A stretch of 28,007 nt of DNA from Scenedesmus sp. ARA3 (Eukaryota; Chlorophyta; Chlorophyceae; Sphaeropleales; Scenedesmaceae). Every line of letters starts with the position of its first letter. The stretch's first letter is position 1. Both the position numbers and the translations under genes were made by a program. The stretch covers positions 2,487 to 30,493 of the forward strand of contig RWJK01000310.1 of NCBI GenBank assembly GCA_004335835.1, written 5' to 3'. The notes beneath the pieces were generated by a model. The model did not search any database, was not told the DNA's origin, and was given only the letters and a program-made list of their open reading frames with translations. Positions 1-9,335 of the stretch are shown here, one piece after another.

Positions 1-37
1 CCCAACCCCACCCACAGCCCCACACAGCCACGCCCAC

Positions 38-1119
38 CTGATGACGCAGTATGACGCATCAAACTGCCACCACTCCAGGCCGTGCGCTGCTGATGCCGGG
101 AAGGCGTGGTGGTTGTTGTGCCAGCCGTCACCAAACACAAGCAGCGCCACCAGCGCATTGTTGCGAGAGCTGCGCAAGACAGGCAGCAGCATCAAACACA
201 CATTCAGCACAGCAGATGCGGACAGCTGCGCCACCAGCGCATTTTTACGCGAGCTGTTTGGGCGGCAGCAGCAGCAGCAGCAGCAGCGGAGGTAGCTTTC
301 GGTTGAAGGCATGCTGACTTTAAAGAGCGCCTGCCGCTAGCTACGCAGTGTCAGCCATGCTGCCAATGCAAGGCTGCTGGGCACATGTGTGCTGCTGCTT
401 TGCTACCTTGACCGGCTGGCCAGAGCTGCTGCAAGCTGGCAGTAATCAGCCTGCTGTGAATTCCTTCAGTGCGGTACACAGCCGCAGTGAGCCAGCACAC
501 TGCTGCTCATCCACAATGGACTGTTGTGCAGCTGCATGCTGCTGGCACTCACTCATCGTCTGTGTCGTACGCTTTGCTGCCCCACACGTGCACCGCAGAG
601 TTGACCAGCCTGCAGCAGCACCAAAGGCAGTCAACCAGGTGATCACAGCTTGGTGTGGGCTGCAGGTCCATGGAGGCAGCAACAGAGCACACAAGGCCGC
701 AAACAATGCGCGTGCCTGCTGATCACTGTGGTTGTGTGCCACAACTGGCTTGTATATTACTACGTGTGAGTGCACTCTGATTCAGACCCTGCCTCGCCGT
801 GCAGCATGTGATCGGGTGCCCGCCCACATGAAGCAACTGCTGCCGGCTTCCTTCCTGACCCAGGCTCCTGCGGTGTGATCTGCACCAGTTCACGTTATAA
901 TGAACGGCGTGCACACCACAAGCAGCAGCTGCTGCACCTCCCAGCCTCAACGTGTCTGCCAAACATGCAGCAATTGACCCTCTGTTGACCCTCTCACCAG
1001 GTCATGTGCATGGTGAAAAGCACGCGCACCACGAAGCCCCACACAAAGTAGGGCAGGCCGCCCCAGGCCACGAAGAACAGCATCTGGCCCAGCATGTGGT
1101 ACATGTAGGTGTCGCGCAG

Positions 1120-1164
<45 letters not shown>

Positions 1165-3023
1165 TTGTGCAGTTGGTTACTGACGCAGCTGCAACCCCAG
1201 CAGCTGATGCAGTGCGTGGCGTGGGCTGTCTCACAAGGATCGGCAGATAGCAGGCAGCAGCAGTGCAGATAAAGGTGACAAAGCAGAACAATCAAAGCTA
1301 ATTGGTATGTACCCAATCAGCAAAACCGAGCCCTTGGCAGGGCGTGCCTCACCAGCCGTAGAACTCTGGTGACTCCTTGACGAACCACGGTGCTGCTAGG
1401 GACTCCTTGGAGTTGCCGGAGCTGTCTCGCCTGCAGCAGCAGCAGCGGCAGCAAGCAACATGTCTGCAGCTACCACCCACAACAGTCATGTTCAGATGTA
1501 TCTGAAGGCTGCATATAGGCAGCTGGCCTGTCTGGCAGCAAGCATGTTAGACTGGGCTGACAAGCGGTTGTAGTGCATTCCAGCAATTGCTGCCCCATCC
1601 TCAAGATGCTGCTGCTGCTGCTGCTGCTTTCCTGCGCACCGTGTGTTGGTGAGGCTCTCATCGAACAGCCATCCCATGTGCACGTGTGCAGACCACCCAG
1701 GTGCGTGCTGCTGGGTCTAGCCCCTGTAATCTAAACCCTAATGTTGGCAGCGCACCGTGTGTTGGTGAGGCTCTCATCGAAGAGCCAGCCCATGTGTGCG
1801 TGCCACAGCCCGTCCCTGGGCGAGTGCCTGTCAGCAGTGCTGTCGCTGTGCTGGTGGTGCCCTGGGGCAGGCGGCAGCAGCAGCAGCAGCAGCGGCAGCA
1901 GCAGCGTTTGAACATGGTGTGCACTTGGCGAAGGTCACACAAGCTTCAATAACGTCACATGCTTCACAACGTCAACATGCTTCATACACGTCACACACTT
2001 GATGTACGCCGCATGCTTCGTAAGCGTCACATAAACTCCGCATAAAAGCACGCTGCCTCCTTCCCCTGCTGGCAAGGCACGCCTCCGCCACACAGCCGCC
2101 CACCCCTCCTTGCCCCCAGGCGCACACACAGGTGTGGTTCTTGGCGAGTGTTGCCAGCCTCCCACACAATTATCCCCACTACAATTTTTTTGTGAATATC
2201 CCCCACCCCAGGTGCCGCTCACAGGTGTGGTTCTTGGCCCACTCGATGGGGTCGCCCTCAAAGGCCAGCGCGCCGCAGTACGCCAGAAAGTACTCCAGCC
2301 ACTGCAGCCGCATAAATGTGGCAGCAATGAAATAAAGCAGTCACATTAAGACTTGCAGCAGTAAGATATAGATTGTATCAGGTGTGCAAAACATGCTGAG
2401 CAGACGTGCCACACTGCTGAGAGGAACAGCAGCTGCAACGCTGCTGCCTCAGCTCATACCCTACTGCATTGCTGGCCAGATACTGTCGAGTAGAAGCTAT
2501 GCCACTCTGGTTCAAGCCGGTACAATGTGCTGCAGCTGCTGCCGGCATTGTTGCTGCTGCTGCTGCTGCCGCTGCTGCTGCCGCTGCTGCTGCTGCCGCC
2601 GCCGCTGCTGCTGCTGCTGCTGGCCTCACCTTGGGCGTCCTGAAGCTCTTGTGTGAGAGCTGCCTGTGGTAGGACATGCTCACACCCAGCATGCCAGTGA
2701 CCACGTAGCTGTGACAGTCAGGCATGGAGGCAGGAAGGCAGGCAGGCAGGAGGGCAGGCAGGAGGGCAGGCAGGAGGGCGGGCAGGCAAAAGTGAAACAC
2801 AGGTGCACAACCAATCAATGTTTGCGGGTGCACAACATGGGGCTTGATTCATGTGGGTGAACGACATGGACATGCTCACACCCAGCATGCCAGTGACCAC
2901 GTAGCTGCAGGCAGGCAGGCAGGCAGGCAGGCAGAAGTGACACACAGTTGCATGGCGCTCAATTCATGTGGGTGTACGACACGGACACGCTCATGCCCGG
3001 CATGCCCGTCACCACGTAGCTGC

Positions 3024-3065
<42 letters not shown>

Positions 3066-4192
3066 TAACAGTCAAACACAGGTGCATCACGACGTAGCTG
3101 CGGCAGCCAGGGACCAGATTCAAGGCACGCTGCGCTGCTCACCCGCCCAGCATGACCTGCAGCGCGTCCCAGCTGACGGTCAGGGGTGCTCCAACCAGCG
3201 CCATCGCATGCATGGCGGCGTAACACCCACACAGCTCTAGACCCTAAACCTCAACCTGGTCTCACCCGCCCAGCATGACCTGCAGCGCGTCCCAGCTGAA
3301 GGTGAGGGGCGCCCCAACCAGCGCCACTGGATGCATGATGGAAAAATACCAGAACCCTAAACCCTCAAGCAAAACACCAGAACCCTAAAACCTGGTCTCA
3401 CCCGCCCAGCATGACCTGCAGCGCGTCCCAGCTGAAGGTCAGGGGTGCACCAATCAGAGCCACAACATGCATGTCAGTACTCACAAAACACCAGAGTCCC
3501 GAACCCTGAAGTTAAACCCATCGGTATGGATGCTAAAATTAAACCCTAACCCAAGCCTTGCCTCACCCGCCCAGCATGACCTGCAGCGCGTCCCAGCTGA
3601 AGGTCAGGGGTGCACCAACCAATGCCACCGCATGCATGGCAGCAAAAAAGCTCAGGTAGCCAACATCTGTCTCAGTCCAGCTGCGGTCGCGCCAGTACGG
3701 CCGCTTCTGCTGCACCTGCAATAGGTGGAGGCAGGGGCAGGCAGCATACAGGCGGCAAGGTGTTGAGCCGACTCGTCAGTGTCTCTTGCCAGCTGCGGTC
3801 GCGCCAGTGCGGCGGCTTGTGCTGCGCCTGATCAGGCAGCAGCAGGCAGCATGCACAGCAGCTGGCCAGAGCAGACGGCGGGCTGCAACCTGGCTGCAGA
3901 TCCCTGCTGATTGCTGGCACCCACACAAGCCGTGCTGCACACTCACTGTCAGTGCTAGCCAGCACTACCGCCGCTGCTGCTGCTGCTGCTGCAGCAGCAG
4001 CATACAGGGCCTACATACTGCCCCAGCCAGCAGGCAAGGCAAGCAGCTGCGCACCACAGCCAGAGACACCAACGTACAACACAGGTTAGCAGGCACTCCG
4101 AGCAGTTACTGCTACAGCAGGACCGTGTTGCTGGATGGAAACCCTGCTATATGCAACTCAAGGGCCAGCACGTGCGGCCAGTGGCATTATGC

Positions 4193-4229
<37 letters not shown>

Positions 4230-5425
4230 GTTGGAGCCTATGGACCAGCTCATTCTGCTGACCCTACAGCAACAGCCACAGCCTCTGCAGCGCCCACTAC
4301 TGCGCAGCCGCGTGTCCTACCTGTATGCTGGCCAAGGGTGGCACACATTGATTCTGTGTCCAATCTGTGAGCAGCAGTAGGCTGCACTGATGGACAGCCT
4401 GACTATGGTGAACAAAGCGCAGCTGCGTGTCCCACCTGTATGCTGGCCAAGGGTGGCGTGCACCCAATTCATGTCCCATCTACGTTCAGCAGTAGGCTGC
4501 ACTGATGGACAGCCTGACTATGGTGAACACAGCGCAGCAGGGTGTCCCACCTGTATGCTGGCCAGGGGTGGCGTGTAGGTGCTGTAGGGCGCTGCTGCCA
4601 GCTGCTGTGGGCTGATGTCCTGCATGGGTGACACCTGGATGCCTGCCAGCTTGCAAAAGGCCTGCAATGAGTGAGTGAGTGAGTGAATGAGTGAGTGAGT
4701 GAGTGAGTGAGTGAGTGAGTGAGTGAGTGAGTGAGTGAGTGAGTGAATGAGTGAGTGGGTGAGTGGGTGAGTGAACGAGTGAGTGGGTGAGTGAGTGGGC
4801 GAGTGAGTGAGTGAGTGAGTGAATGAGTGAGTGGGTGAGTGAGTGGGTGAGTGAGTGAGTGAGTGAGTGAGTGAGTGAGTGAATGAGTGAGTGGGTGAGT
4901 GAGTGGGTGAGTGATTGAGTAAGTGCGTGAGTGAGTGAGTGAGTGAGTGCTGCCAGCTGTTCAGGTGTGATGTCCTGCAGCGGTGACACCTGGATGCCTG
5001 CAAGCCTGCACAAGGCCTGCAGCAACAGCAGGCACATAGCAGATCTGGCTTATACTACTGTACACGGTCTGGGCTGATGTCCTGCAAGGGTGACACCTGG
5101 ATGCCTGCCAGCCTGCAGAAGGCCTGCAGCAATGACGCGGGCGCCATGCGGGGTGCTTGCTGCTGCTGTTGCTATACATACCAGAGCTTATGTATTAGTA
5201 CTGTACGCGTTACAGTTCGTGTGCTTTATGTCACAACACTGGCGGGCAAAGGCTGTGTGAAGCAGAGGGCGCTGCGCATCAGGGCGAACCCAACTGCTCT
5301 GCTCAATGCACTGCCTCGCTGAATTTGCAGCGCGCACTGGAGTGTCTAGCTGCACAGCCAGGAAAGCACGGTGCAAGGAATGCGGACACCAGTCACAATT
5401 GCTGCAAATGTTGCGCTGGCACCTG

Positions 5426-5458
<33 letters not shown>

Positions 5459-5540
5459 AGACTGCATGCCAGCACTGCACCTGAGAGAAAGCCCTCCTGC
5501 TGCCACCACTGGCTGACACACGAGACACCTGCAGCTCCTC

Positions 5541-5577
<37 letters not shown>

Positions 5578-5714
5578 GTGTCCTGCTGCTGCGTTGGGCT
5601 CGCGTGACACCTTAAGCGCACTGTGCTCTTTGCTATAGGGCTCAGGCATAGTTGGCTTACTGCCCTCTGCTGCACTGCTGCATTCTGCCTGAGCGCTTGG
5701 CGTGGCTGCAACAT
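38..5714 (-). CDS. FAD5: Plastid acyl (delta-9 family, FAD5/ADS/DesC-like) fatty-acid desaturase, 3' end outside window
   Basis: Membrane di-iron desaturase that introduces a cis double bond into a plastid acyl-lipid or acyl-CoA chain. Ten exons, by my reading: 5714-5529, 4661-4551, 3715-3567, 2708-2630, 2301-2223, 1861-1756, 1430-1353, 1120-998, 609-553, 169-38; all phases join, giving 366 residues before a donor at 37/36. Exon 1 (MLQPRQALRQ..., rich in R/S/A/Q) looks like a chloroplast transit peptide followed by poly-Q. The three histidine boxes are HRQLSH (about 163-168), HTWHH (about 200-204, formed across the exon 5/6 junction) and HNNHH (about 340-344). Family landmarks also include GDPIEWAKNH, HMGWLFD, WGGLPYFVWGF, LVNSAVHVWG and HGLEWWQF. 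An in-frame ATG at 5741 is an alternative start. Box 2 has T where the family usually has R. The subtype (MGDG palmitate delta-7 versus delta-9) cannot be decided here, so the symbol is a family-level guess. Five of its introns are filled by partial exon copies. Confidence 0.92.
222..253 (-). repeat. Acceptor-edge echo of desaturase exon 10
   Basis: The first ~30 nt of exon 10 (encoding SRNNALVAL, starting at 169) recur 84 nt upstream in the transcript as CAG|CTCGCGTAAAAATGCG (SRKNALVAQ). The copy keeps an AG acceptor and the reading phase, then diverges into intron sequence. It probably is an inactive or alternative acceptor. Confidence 0.8.
1122..1162 (-). repeat. (CTG)n tract at acceptor of desaturase exon 8
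   Basis: In transcript orientation a run of about 13 CTG units is followed by CCAG and exon 8 at 1120. The run occupies the place where a polypyrimidine tract would normally sit. Confidence 0.85.
1640..1682 (-). repeat. Donor-edge echo of desaturase exon 6
   Basis: The 3' part of exon 6 (HMGWLFDESLTNTR, exon end 1756) recurs 116 nt downstream with nearly identical codons and the same CACACG|GTGCGC donor. The upstream half of the exon, which carries part of His box 2, is not in the copy. Confidence 0.88.
2130..2148 (-). repeat. Donor-edge echo of desaturase exon 5
   Basis: A short copy of the exon 5 end (AKNHT, then T|GT) lies 93 nt downstream of the real donor at 2223. The matching plus-strand string is aggtgtggttcttggc in both places. 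Confidence 0.72.
2723..2788. repeat. CAGG/GGCAGGAG low-complexity tract in intron 3
   Basis: Degenerate gcaggcaggagg repeats lie just upstream of exon 4. Purer (GCAG)n tracts recur at about 2907-2934 and 3027-3064, each directly beside one of the exon 4 echoes, so the tract was copied together with the exon edge. Confidence 0.85.
2855..3097 (-). repeat. Three acceptor-edge echoes of desaturase exon 4
   Basis: Exon 4 begins at 2708 with C|TAC GTG GTC (YVVTGMLGVSMS, then the first His box). Copies of its 5' half begin at 2904, 3019 and 3097, steps of 196, 115 and 78 nt. The first two read YVVTGMLGVSMS and YVVTGMPGMSVS, but then continue as MSFTHMN or VSYTHMN and lose the HRQLSH box. The third is only about a dozen bases. 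The first three acceptors of the set are CAG. Confidence 0.88.
3143..3478 (-). repeat. Three donor-edge echoes of desaturase exon 3
   Basis: The exon 3 end (APLTFSWDALQVMLG|GTGAG, exon end 3567) recurs with ends at 3402, 3266 and 3143. Each copy spans about 75 nt and keeps the GG|GTGAG donor. Steps are 165, 136 and 123 nt. CCCTAAA-type motifs on the plus strand lie between the copies at 3242, 3355 and 3383. Confidence 0.92.
3790..3827 (-). repeat. Acceptor-edge echo of desaturase exon 3
   Basis: The first ~38 nt of exon 3 (QQKRPYWRDRSW) recur 112 nt upstream as QHKPPHWRDRSW, preceded by CAG. Exon 3 is therefore echoed on both sides: its acceptor edge upstream and its donor edge downstream. 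Confidence 0.85.
4321..4458 (-). repeat. Two donor-edge echoes of desaturase exon 2
   Basis: The exon 2 end (PPLASIQ|GTGGGAC, exon end 4551) recurs with ends at 4436 and 4321, both steps exactly 115 nt by my count. The first unit is nearly identical to the real one along most of its length (gactatggtgaaca is shared), which suggests a recent event. Both copies keep a GT donor. Confidence 0.9.
4668..4949. repeat. (GAGT)n minisatellite in desaturase intron 1
   Basis: About 280 nt of GAGT tetranucleotides with scattered variants (gaat, gggt, gcga, attg). It starts 7 nt from the acceptor of exon 2 and ends just before the first upstream echo of that exon. It produces long spurious open frames of THSL-type repeats on the minus strand. 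Confidence 0.97.
4955..5123 (-). repeat. Two acceptor-edge echoes of desaturase exon 2
   Basis: The exon 2 start (AFCKLAGIQVSPMQDIS, beginning at 4661) recurs beginning at 5016 (ALCRLAGIQVSPLQDIT) and 5123 (AFCRLAGIQVSPLQDIS), each after CTGCAG. The copies are 107 nt apart. The nearest is pushed 355 nt from the exon by the GAGT minisatellite. Their acceptors look as good as the one I chose, so alternative use is possible. Confidence 0.9.
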
Positions 5715-6927
5715 GGCACTGTAATGTAGAAATAAGTTCACTTAGAAAGTTTTTCGAGCAGTAGTACGGAAAGAGGAGCGATCTCACTAGTACGTCCGAT
5801 GTAAACGCGAAGGCCTTGTCTGGATCACCAGTAGAATGGAGAGTCCAGTTATGCTGTAGGTAGTATATGTAACAGTATACAATTGGTAAACATCAGCATT
5901 TTTGAAATCGCGACAAGATCTGGCCCCTGGCTGCCATCTCAGCAGCTGTTTTCTACCAACTGTTGGATCTGTTCTAACACGTTACCTGCCATCGACAGAA
6001 CTCAAACAAAAGTCATTTGTTTGTCTACCATAAACTACAAACATGAGGAGAAACCGGCAAGGACAACGCCCGGGGACGGGGCTGCACTAGCTGACAACAC
6101 CTCAGTGCGTCACAGCAGCAGCAGCGGTAGTGCTGCAGTAGTGAAACATGCCATTCAGCTACGGCAGCATGCCGACCACTGCATTGGATTGCAAGGCAGC
6201 TGGAAAGAATTGTTGTTTCATTAACCTTATACTAATAACTTGTCTTTGAACCCCTGCTGTAAGGAAGTGCCAGAGACTGACTCCTGCACTTATGGCACGT
6301 ACGAACCGTGGAGGGCCTGCGATGACACTTGTCTTTTATCACCCAGAACGACCTAAGACGCTTATTTTAACCGGAGAGCAAACTTATGGCAGGAACGAGC
6401 GTCACTAAGCAGCGTTGCAAGAAGGGAACACGAAGACGGGCAATGACTGGTAGGTGCCCGGTTGGTCTGCAGGGCAGGTGGGGCCGAAATAGTCAAGAGG
6501 CTGCTCGCTTTTCCAGGCAATTGACCGACCAACCATCTATCTCTGGTGCTTACGGTGAGTTGCTGATATAAACAGAACTCTTGGCCAGGCTGGCAGGCCC
6601 GGACACGGACTGCTACGGACAGACTTTGAAAAAACTAATCTCCGGTACCTTTAAATGAAAGTAACACATTCACGTGCACTGTGCAGCCGATCTACAGGAC
6701 ACTTCTACCTCCAGGCTGCCGCTTTTGTCCTAGTCGGATTCACGCACTTATTATGCTGAGCGTTTATGCACAGCGTGCAGCAACAAAAGTCACTGCGCTG
6801 AAGTCTACACACCCATCCCCTTGAACGCTGCCACCCTGCCACCCTGCTGCTGCTGCTGCTGCTTGCTGACTGTCTGCTGGTACTTCTTGCACTGCAGGCC
6901 TGGCACCATTCACGTGCACCATCCGCC
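5715..6927. other. Divergent intergenic/promoter region between desaturase and Cys-rich gene
   Basis: About 1.2 kb separates the two start codons. It is visibly less CAG-rich and more A/T-rich than the genic DNA. I see no convincing exon, RNA gene or core promoter element. Open frames at 5883-6224 and 6386-6571 have no recognisable domain or codon pattern. A near-upstream ACATTACAG at about 5719 could be the acceptor of a 5'-UTR intron. Confidence 0.6.
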
Positions 6928-8386
6928 ATGCCTTCCAAGCTGTTTCTGTGCTGCCTGCTGGCAGCACTGGCCTGTGCTGCTGCGGACAAGGGCGGCAGCG
7001 ATGGTGCACCGAAGAACAGCAGGTGCCTCACCACTTCTGACCTAACCTGCAACCTGGGCAAGGAGCGGCGCCAGTTCAAGAACGGCAAAAATGTGAGGGT
7101 CAGGTGCTACCCCTGCCGCGGGGGCTTCTACACACCCAAAGGTGGGCCTTGAAGCTGTGCATGGAGCACACAGCGGATGCGGTGTCACTGCACTGCCTGC
7201 TAGTGACACGGCGTCACTGGTGGTGCATGCGCTTCAAATCACCCACACCCTTGCCAGCATGCGCCTTCTGCATGAGACAGCCTCATGCATTGCAACTTCT
7301 GAGCAACTGCTCTGCCTGCATCCTGCAGCAGTACCTCGTGATGCGCTGACATGTGAGCCTCCTGCCCTGCTTCCTTGCGTCGAACGCTGCCCGTGCAGTG
7401 GGCGACTGCTGCATAGCCTGTGACAATGGCTTCGTGCAAGTCAATGCAGACAACACAGGTAGGCCAACAGGCTACATACGCAGCACTTCTTGCCCACAAC
7501 TATTGCTCAAGCACGCGTCTGTCTTGCGAGCCTGTGTGTGGTCACAGGCCAGCCTGTGGGCCACTGCCAGGGCAGTCTCCCAGCGCAGCCACAGGCAGCC
7601 GCAGCAGCAGCAGCAGCAGCAGCAGCAGCTGCTGCCATCTTACATATGCTGACATGTACAGTGGCAACGGCGCTGCTGCCAGGAAAATGCTGCGCTGAAG
7701 CAGTACATGAAGCTTGACAGTGACTTCATATGCCAGCTTCGCTCGCGCAAGAAATTAAAGAGAAAAGTGAGCAAGTTGATCAACTGATACTGTGTCGCTG
7801 CTGCTGCTGCTGCTGCTCTACTGCTGCAGCCACCTGTATCAAGTGCCCAGGAGAGGGCGCAGTGCCTTCACGCGACTCCGCCATCGACACCAAAATGTGC
7901 AGTGAGTGGCGACGCTGAGCTATGCGACACAGCCGAGGAGTGTGCGAGCATGCAGCACAGATCACACGCATGTATTAGTGATGCAGGCTAGTAGCAGTAC
8001 CTGCATCCTACAGGACACACTGGCATGGTTGGTGTTTGCAGCAGGCTACCGCACGCATCAAGTGGCTGTAATCGCTTGCCTGTTCTCCTCACACATCAAT
8101 GAGGTCACAGTCCTCGCACATCATCACGCTGCCTGCTGTTCTGTTGACATCGCGTGCCTGCGCAGTGTGCAAGGCAGGTTACCAGGCCAACGGCACCACA
8201 GCCACAGGAGCCATCACAGGCTGCACGCCCTGCCCGGCAGGCTCAGCCAGCCCCAACAAAACAATTTCCGAAACAGCCTGCCAGCCATGCATGGACAACA
8301 CTGTGGCCCCCACGCCTGGCATGTCGCGCTGCTTTGAGTGCAAGGACACCTCCACGGCAGTCAACGGCACCAGCTGCGGTGAGCAT

Positions 8387-8429
<43 letters not shown>

Positions 8430-8725
8430 TGCAACAGTTGCTGGCCCAGGCATGTTCACGCCGTGCATATTGAAATGCACAGCTTCTCTCAGGTGTCCTC
8501 ATTGTCGCTGTCTGCTGTGGGACTGCACGGCAGCCTGTCAGGCCATGATGCAGCAGCACACCTCACCTAACACCCAACCCTGCATGCTGCAGCATGACCA
8601 TGCCAGCACATCTGCCGTCCCTGCAGCCCATCCTCACCTGCCTTGGGCCCTTGCTGTTGTCATGTTTGCCTGCCGCAACATCTTCAACAAAGCAACCCGC
8701 CAACCAACCATCCTGATGCGACTGG

Positions 8726-8821
<96 letters not shown>

Positions 8822-9335
8822 AGCCTGCCCAGCCGACTTCTACCTGAAGGCACCTCGCGGCCGCGGCCCCAGGCCCAGCCCCTCACCAGAGCCCAAGCTG
8901 CGGCTGGCAAGGCTGCTGCTGAGTGAGGGCGGAAGCAGCGGCAGCGGCAAAGGAAAAGATGACAACCCCGGCAAGGGCAGTGATGACAACCCTGGCAAGG
9001 GTAAGGATGACAACCCCGGCAAGGGTAAAGATGACAACCCCGGCAAGGGTGGTAATGACAACCCCGGCAAGGGTGGAGATGACGGCCCCGGCAAAGGCGG
9101 TGATGACCACTCAGGAGGCAAGGGCAGTGATGACGATTGGAAGGGCTTCCTGAGGCTCACCTGTGAGGCCTGCAACAGCACCGCCGCATGGTCCAACCCC
9201 CCAACAACACCTGGGGCGACTGCTGCCCCCTCGGCACCAGCTGGAACGCCACCAGCCGCGCCTGCGCACAAGCTGCCTGAGCAGAATGGGCAGCCATCTA
9301 GGCTGTTGCATGCTGCAGCTGGGCTTGTGCACTGA
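6928..9335 (+). CDS. Secreted Cys-rich (ephrin/TNFR-like) protein with GKGxDDNP repeats
   Basis: Predicted extracellular or cell-surface protein of 356 residues. Exons: 6928-7141, 7399-7458, 7830-7901, 8166-8378, 8824-9335; every junction is phase 1, which is typical of extracellular modules. Residues 1-20 (MPSKLFLCCLLAALACAAAD) form a clear signal peptide. Residues 30-190 carry spaced CxxC modules (CYPCRGGFYTPKG, CCIACDNGF, CIKCPGEGA, CTPCPAGSASPN, CFECKDTS, CPADFYL) resembling GCC2/GCC3-type ephrin-like repeats. The last exon has about eight tandem GKGxDDNP units (8950-9130), then a final CEAC and a Pro/Ala-rich tail. No transmembrane segment is seen after the signal peptide. The exon 3/4 junction gives C-M-C, which is unusual, so that acceptor is the least certain point. 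Ligand and function are unknown. Confidence 0.78.
8728..8820 (+). repeat. (CTG)31 tract abutting the exon 5 acceptor of the Cys-rich gene
   Basis: Thirty-one uninterrupted CTG units run directly into CAG and the start of exon 5 at 8824. No other polypyrimidine tract precedes this acceptor. A (CAG)n tract lies close to the donor of the same intron (about 8387-8428), so the transcript could form a CAG/CUG stem bringing the two splice sites together. Confidence 0.97.
8950..9130 (+). repeat. In-frame 24-bp coding repeat (GKGxDDNP)
   Basis: Tandem units of the type ggcaagggyrrtgatgacaa encode GKGKDDNP/GKGSDDNP, later degenerating to GKGGDDGP and GKGGDDHSG. It lies wholly within the last exon of the Cys-rich gene. 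The mix of basic and acidic residues suggests a flexible polyelectrolyte spacer. Confidence 0.95.

Noticed and set aside
4486..5037. Minus-strand open frames with THSL repeats
   Set aside because: They are translations of the GAGT minisatellite in an intron; absence of stops is a property of the tetranucleotide.
8643..8823. Poly-Ala extension upstream of the last exon of the Cys-rich gene
   Set aside because: It is translation of the (CTG)31 intron tract; the joined phase-1 acceptor at 8824 is supported by the C-x-C-P-A-D-F-Y module.
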